A DNA stretch of 7,769 nucleotides from the NCBI GenBank assembly GCA_965372355.1, contig CBDVBZ010000148.1, forward strand, positions 1-7,769, given 5' to 3'. Positions 7,022-7,769 of the stretch are shown here, piece by piece. Numbering within the stretch: the first letter of the stretch is position 1; every line of letters starts with the position of its first letter. The position numbers and the translations under genes are program-made. The notes under the pieces are model-generated. The model was not told the DNA's origin and did no database searches. It worked only from the letters and a program-made list of their open reading frames with translations. Origin of the DNA: CBDVBZ01 sp965372355. Lineage in GTDB: Bacteria; Krumholzibacteriota; Krumholzibacteriia; WVZY01.

Positions 7022-7483
7022 ATGACAAAAAACAGCATTCTGTTACTCGCCGTTTTGACAATGATATTTTCACTGTCAACCGCCAACCTGATGGCACAGG
7101 GAAACAATTCTCCCGACGGAAACGGGCAGCAGAAAACGAATCCTCCTTTCTTGATCACAAATAATCTTCCACACTTCGCCAAACTGCTGATACAACATTG
7201 GGATAATCCGGCATTGCACCTCTCGGAGGAGCAAAAAGCCAAACTGCTTGTGGTCAGGAAAGAGACTATGGCAGGTGCCCAGAAGCTCGGTCAGGAAATT
7301 GCGTCCATCGAGAGACAGGTGACAGAAGGGATCTTTGACGGGAAAACACCCGATGAACTTCATGCCCTTGTCCAAACCATCGCCGGATTGAAGGCTGAGG
7401 CAACCATGATTCATCTTCGGTGCATCTTCGACACCATCAGGATCCTGGATCAACAGCAACTGGATGTTCTGAAAACGTTGTAA
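7022..7483 (+). CDS. Spy/CpxP-like periplasmic protein
   Basis: A 153-residue exported protein. The signal peptide spans about 1-25 (MTKNSILLL hydrophobic core ending LMAQ), followed by a polar Asn/Gly/Gln-rich linker and a mainly alpha-helical domain from about 47. LSEEQ at 67-71 matches the LTxxQ signature of the Spy/CpxP family, and ILDQQQLDVL near the C-terminus (141-150) resembles the second family repeat. Known members are periplasmic chaperones or metal and envelope-stress sensors; here the role is inferred from that. It has a single cysteine (C134, in HLRCIF) and few histidines, so metal binding is not evident. AAAAGGA at 7008-7014 sits 7 nt before the ATG. It is transcribed divergently from the cytochrome-efflux operon, a typical neighbourhood for stress-linked pumps. 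GC content is about 48%, well below its neighbours, hinting at acquisition or weaker expression bias. The signal peptide is clear; the family assignment is reasonably sure. Confidence 0.8.
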   Translation: MTKNSILLLAVLTMIFSLSTANLMAQGNNSPDGNGQQKTNPPFLITNNLPHFAKLLIQHWDNPALHLSEEQKAKLLVVRKETMAGAQKLGQEIASIERQVTEGIFDGKTPDELHALVQTIAGLKAEATMIHLRCIFDTIRILDQQQLDVLKTL

Positions 7484-7516
7484 CATTGAAAACGCAGCGT
7501 GTGGGCAATCATTCCC

Positions 7517-7537
7517 AAAGCGGCAAATCGGCTTTTT
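7517..7537 (+). terminator. Weak intrinsic terminator after the Spy-like gene
   Basis: AAAGC (7517-7521) pairs with GCTTT (7531-7535) around a 9-nt loop, and the distal arm runs into a T-tract (TTTTTC, 7533-7537) 34 bp past the stop codon. A 4-bp TGGG/CCCA hairpin (7502-7517) lies just before it. The stem is short, so termination efficiency is uncertain. Confidence 0.35.
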
Positions 7538-7578
7538 CTCATTTTGCCTCCCTTTCCCCTCCTCGGAATTGCCTCCGA

Positions 7579-7627
7579 CCCCGAAGAGGATTTGAACTCG
7601 CTTCCAATGTTATCGTAACGAGGTGTC
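7579..7627 (-). pseudogene. Decayed partial copy of tRNA-Glu 3' half
   Basis: Reading the plus strand, 7579-7597 repeats tRNA-Glu positions 7723-7740: CCCC, one inserted G, then AAGaGGATTTGAAC against AAGgGGATTTGAAC (13 of 14). GTGTC also recurs at 7623-7627, at nearly the same distance from the T-loop segment (25 bases against 24) as in the tRNA (7765-7769). The anticodon arm is not conserved, the T-stem no longer pairs fully, and no matching 5' acceptor arm is visible, so it cannot be a working tRNA. It may be a tRNA remnant or a degenerate attachment-site copy left by an integrated element. Chance similarity is not excluded. Confidence 0.35.
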
Positions 7628-7716
7628 AAGGAGCGATCCAAAAGTCGCTTTCTGTCAACCAATCAGCTGAACCAATAAGTTGCGTAGATCAATAAGCCGA
7701 GAAAGTTTGAAAGGAA

Positions 7717-7769
7717 TGGCGTCCCCAAGGGGATTTGAACCCCTGTTGCCGCCGTGAAAGGGCAGTGTC
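7717..7769 (-). tRNA. tRNA-Glu(UUC), 3' part, cut by window edge
   Basis: The complement of these 53 bases is the 3' portion of tRNA-Glu. It shows an anticodon stem-loop with loop CTTTCAC (anticodon TTC) between CTGCC and GGCGG, a variable loop, and a T-arm with loop TTCAAAT flanked by AGGGG and CCCCT. The 3' acceptor strand GGGGAC, discriminator G and an encoded CCA (7717-7719) follow. It closely resembles the E. coli tRNA-Glu as I remember it. The D-arm and 5' acceptor strand lie beyond the window. The CTGCC stem includes one G-U pair. Confidence 0.93.

Larger units (their letters stand above)
7484..7716. other. Convergent non-coding region between Spy-like gene and tRNA-Glu
   Basis: No supported gene occurs here. 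It contains the weak plus-strand terminator, a pyrimidine-rich stretch (about 7541-7562), the tRNA-Glu-like remnant and a 5-bp stem at 7632-7636/7645-7649 without a strong U-run. Short direct repeats follow: AACCAAT at 7657-7663 and 7670-7676, and CAATAAG at 7673-7679 and 7690-7696. Short frames crossing it lack ribosome binding sites and overlap the end of the Spy-like gene. Confidence 0.55.

Noticed and set aside
7420..7695. Plus-strand 91-codon frame overlapping the end of the Spy-like gene and the gap beyond it
   Set aside because: No ribosome binding site, low-complexity composition, and it runs through the tRNA-like remnant and terminator.

Overview
The window appears to be chromosomal DNA from a Gram-negative bacterium. 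It encodes an inner-membrane RND efflux permease with its periplasmic adaptor, a secreted five-haem c-type cytochrome, a lipoprotein with a lipobox, and a periplasmic Spy/CpxP-like protein. The tRNA-Glu(UUC) at the right edge carries a gene-encoded CCA end and resembles the proteobacterial gene. A respiratory, environmental proteobacterium (gammaproteobacterial or Desulfobacterota-like) fits, but I cannot place it more finely. Most of the window is GC-rich (43 of 60 bases in two lines I counted inside the pump genes), while the Spy-like gene is about 48% GC by hand count.

Layout: 32-520 (minus) is a small lipocalin-like lipoprotein with its own good promoter at 641-670 and a structured leader. 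527-867 is non-coding. From about 6786 down to 868, three minus-strand genes lie head to tail: a pentahaem cytochrome c (5348-6694), an RND adaptor (3966-5294) and an RND permease (868-3969). Adaptor and permease overlap by 4 bp (GTGA). The cytochrome stop lies only 53 bp before the adaptor start, with no convincing terminator between, so one transcript from the promoter at 6758-6786 may cover all three. 6695-7021 is a divergent regulatory region. 7022-7483 (plus) is a Spy/CpxP-type periplasmic protein. 7484-7716 is a convergent non-coding stretch holding a weak terminator and a decayed partial copy of the 3' half of tRNA-Glu. The true tRNA-Glu starts at 7769 or beyond, is cut by the window edge and ends at 7717 on the minus strand.

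How the genes may work together: adaptor and permease form two parts of a tripartite HAE1-type efflux pump. No TolC-like outer-membrane channel or dedicated regulator is visible here. The cytochrome would be a periplasmic electron carrier or oxidoreductase next to the pump genes, and the divergent Spy-like protein is typical of envelope-stress or metal-stress loci. A redox and envelope-stress efflux locus is a reasonable inference, but nothing in the sequence identifies a substrate. I found no CRISPR array, insertion sequence or transposase, and no clear evidence of an entirely new system. The best leads are the cytochrome-pump linkage, the patterned divergent promoter region and the tRNA-derived repeat.
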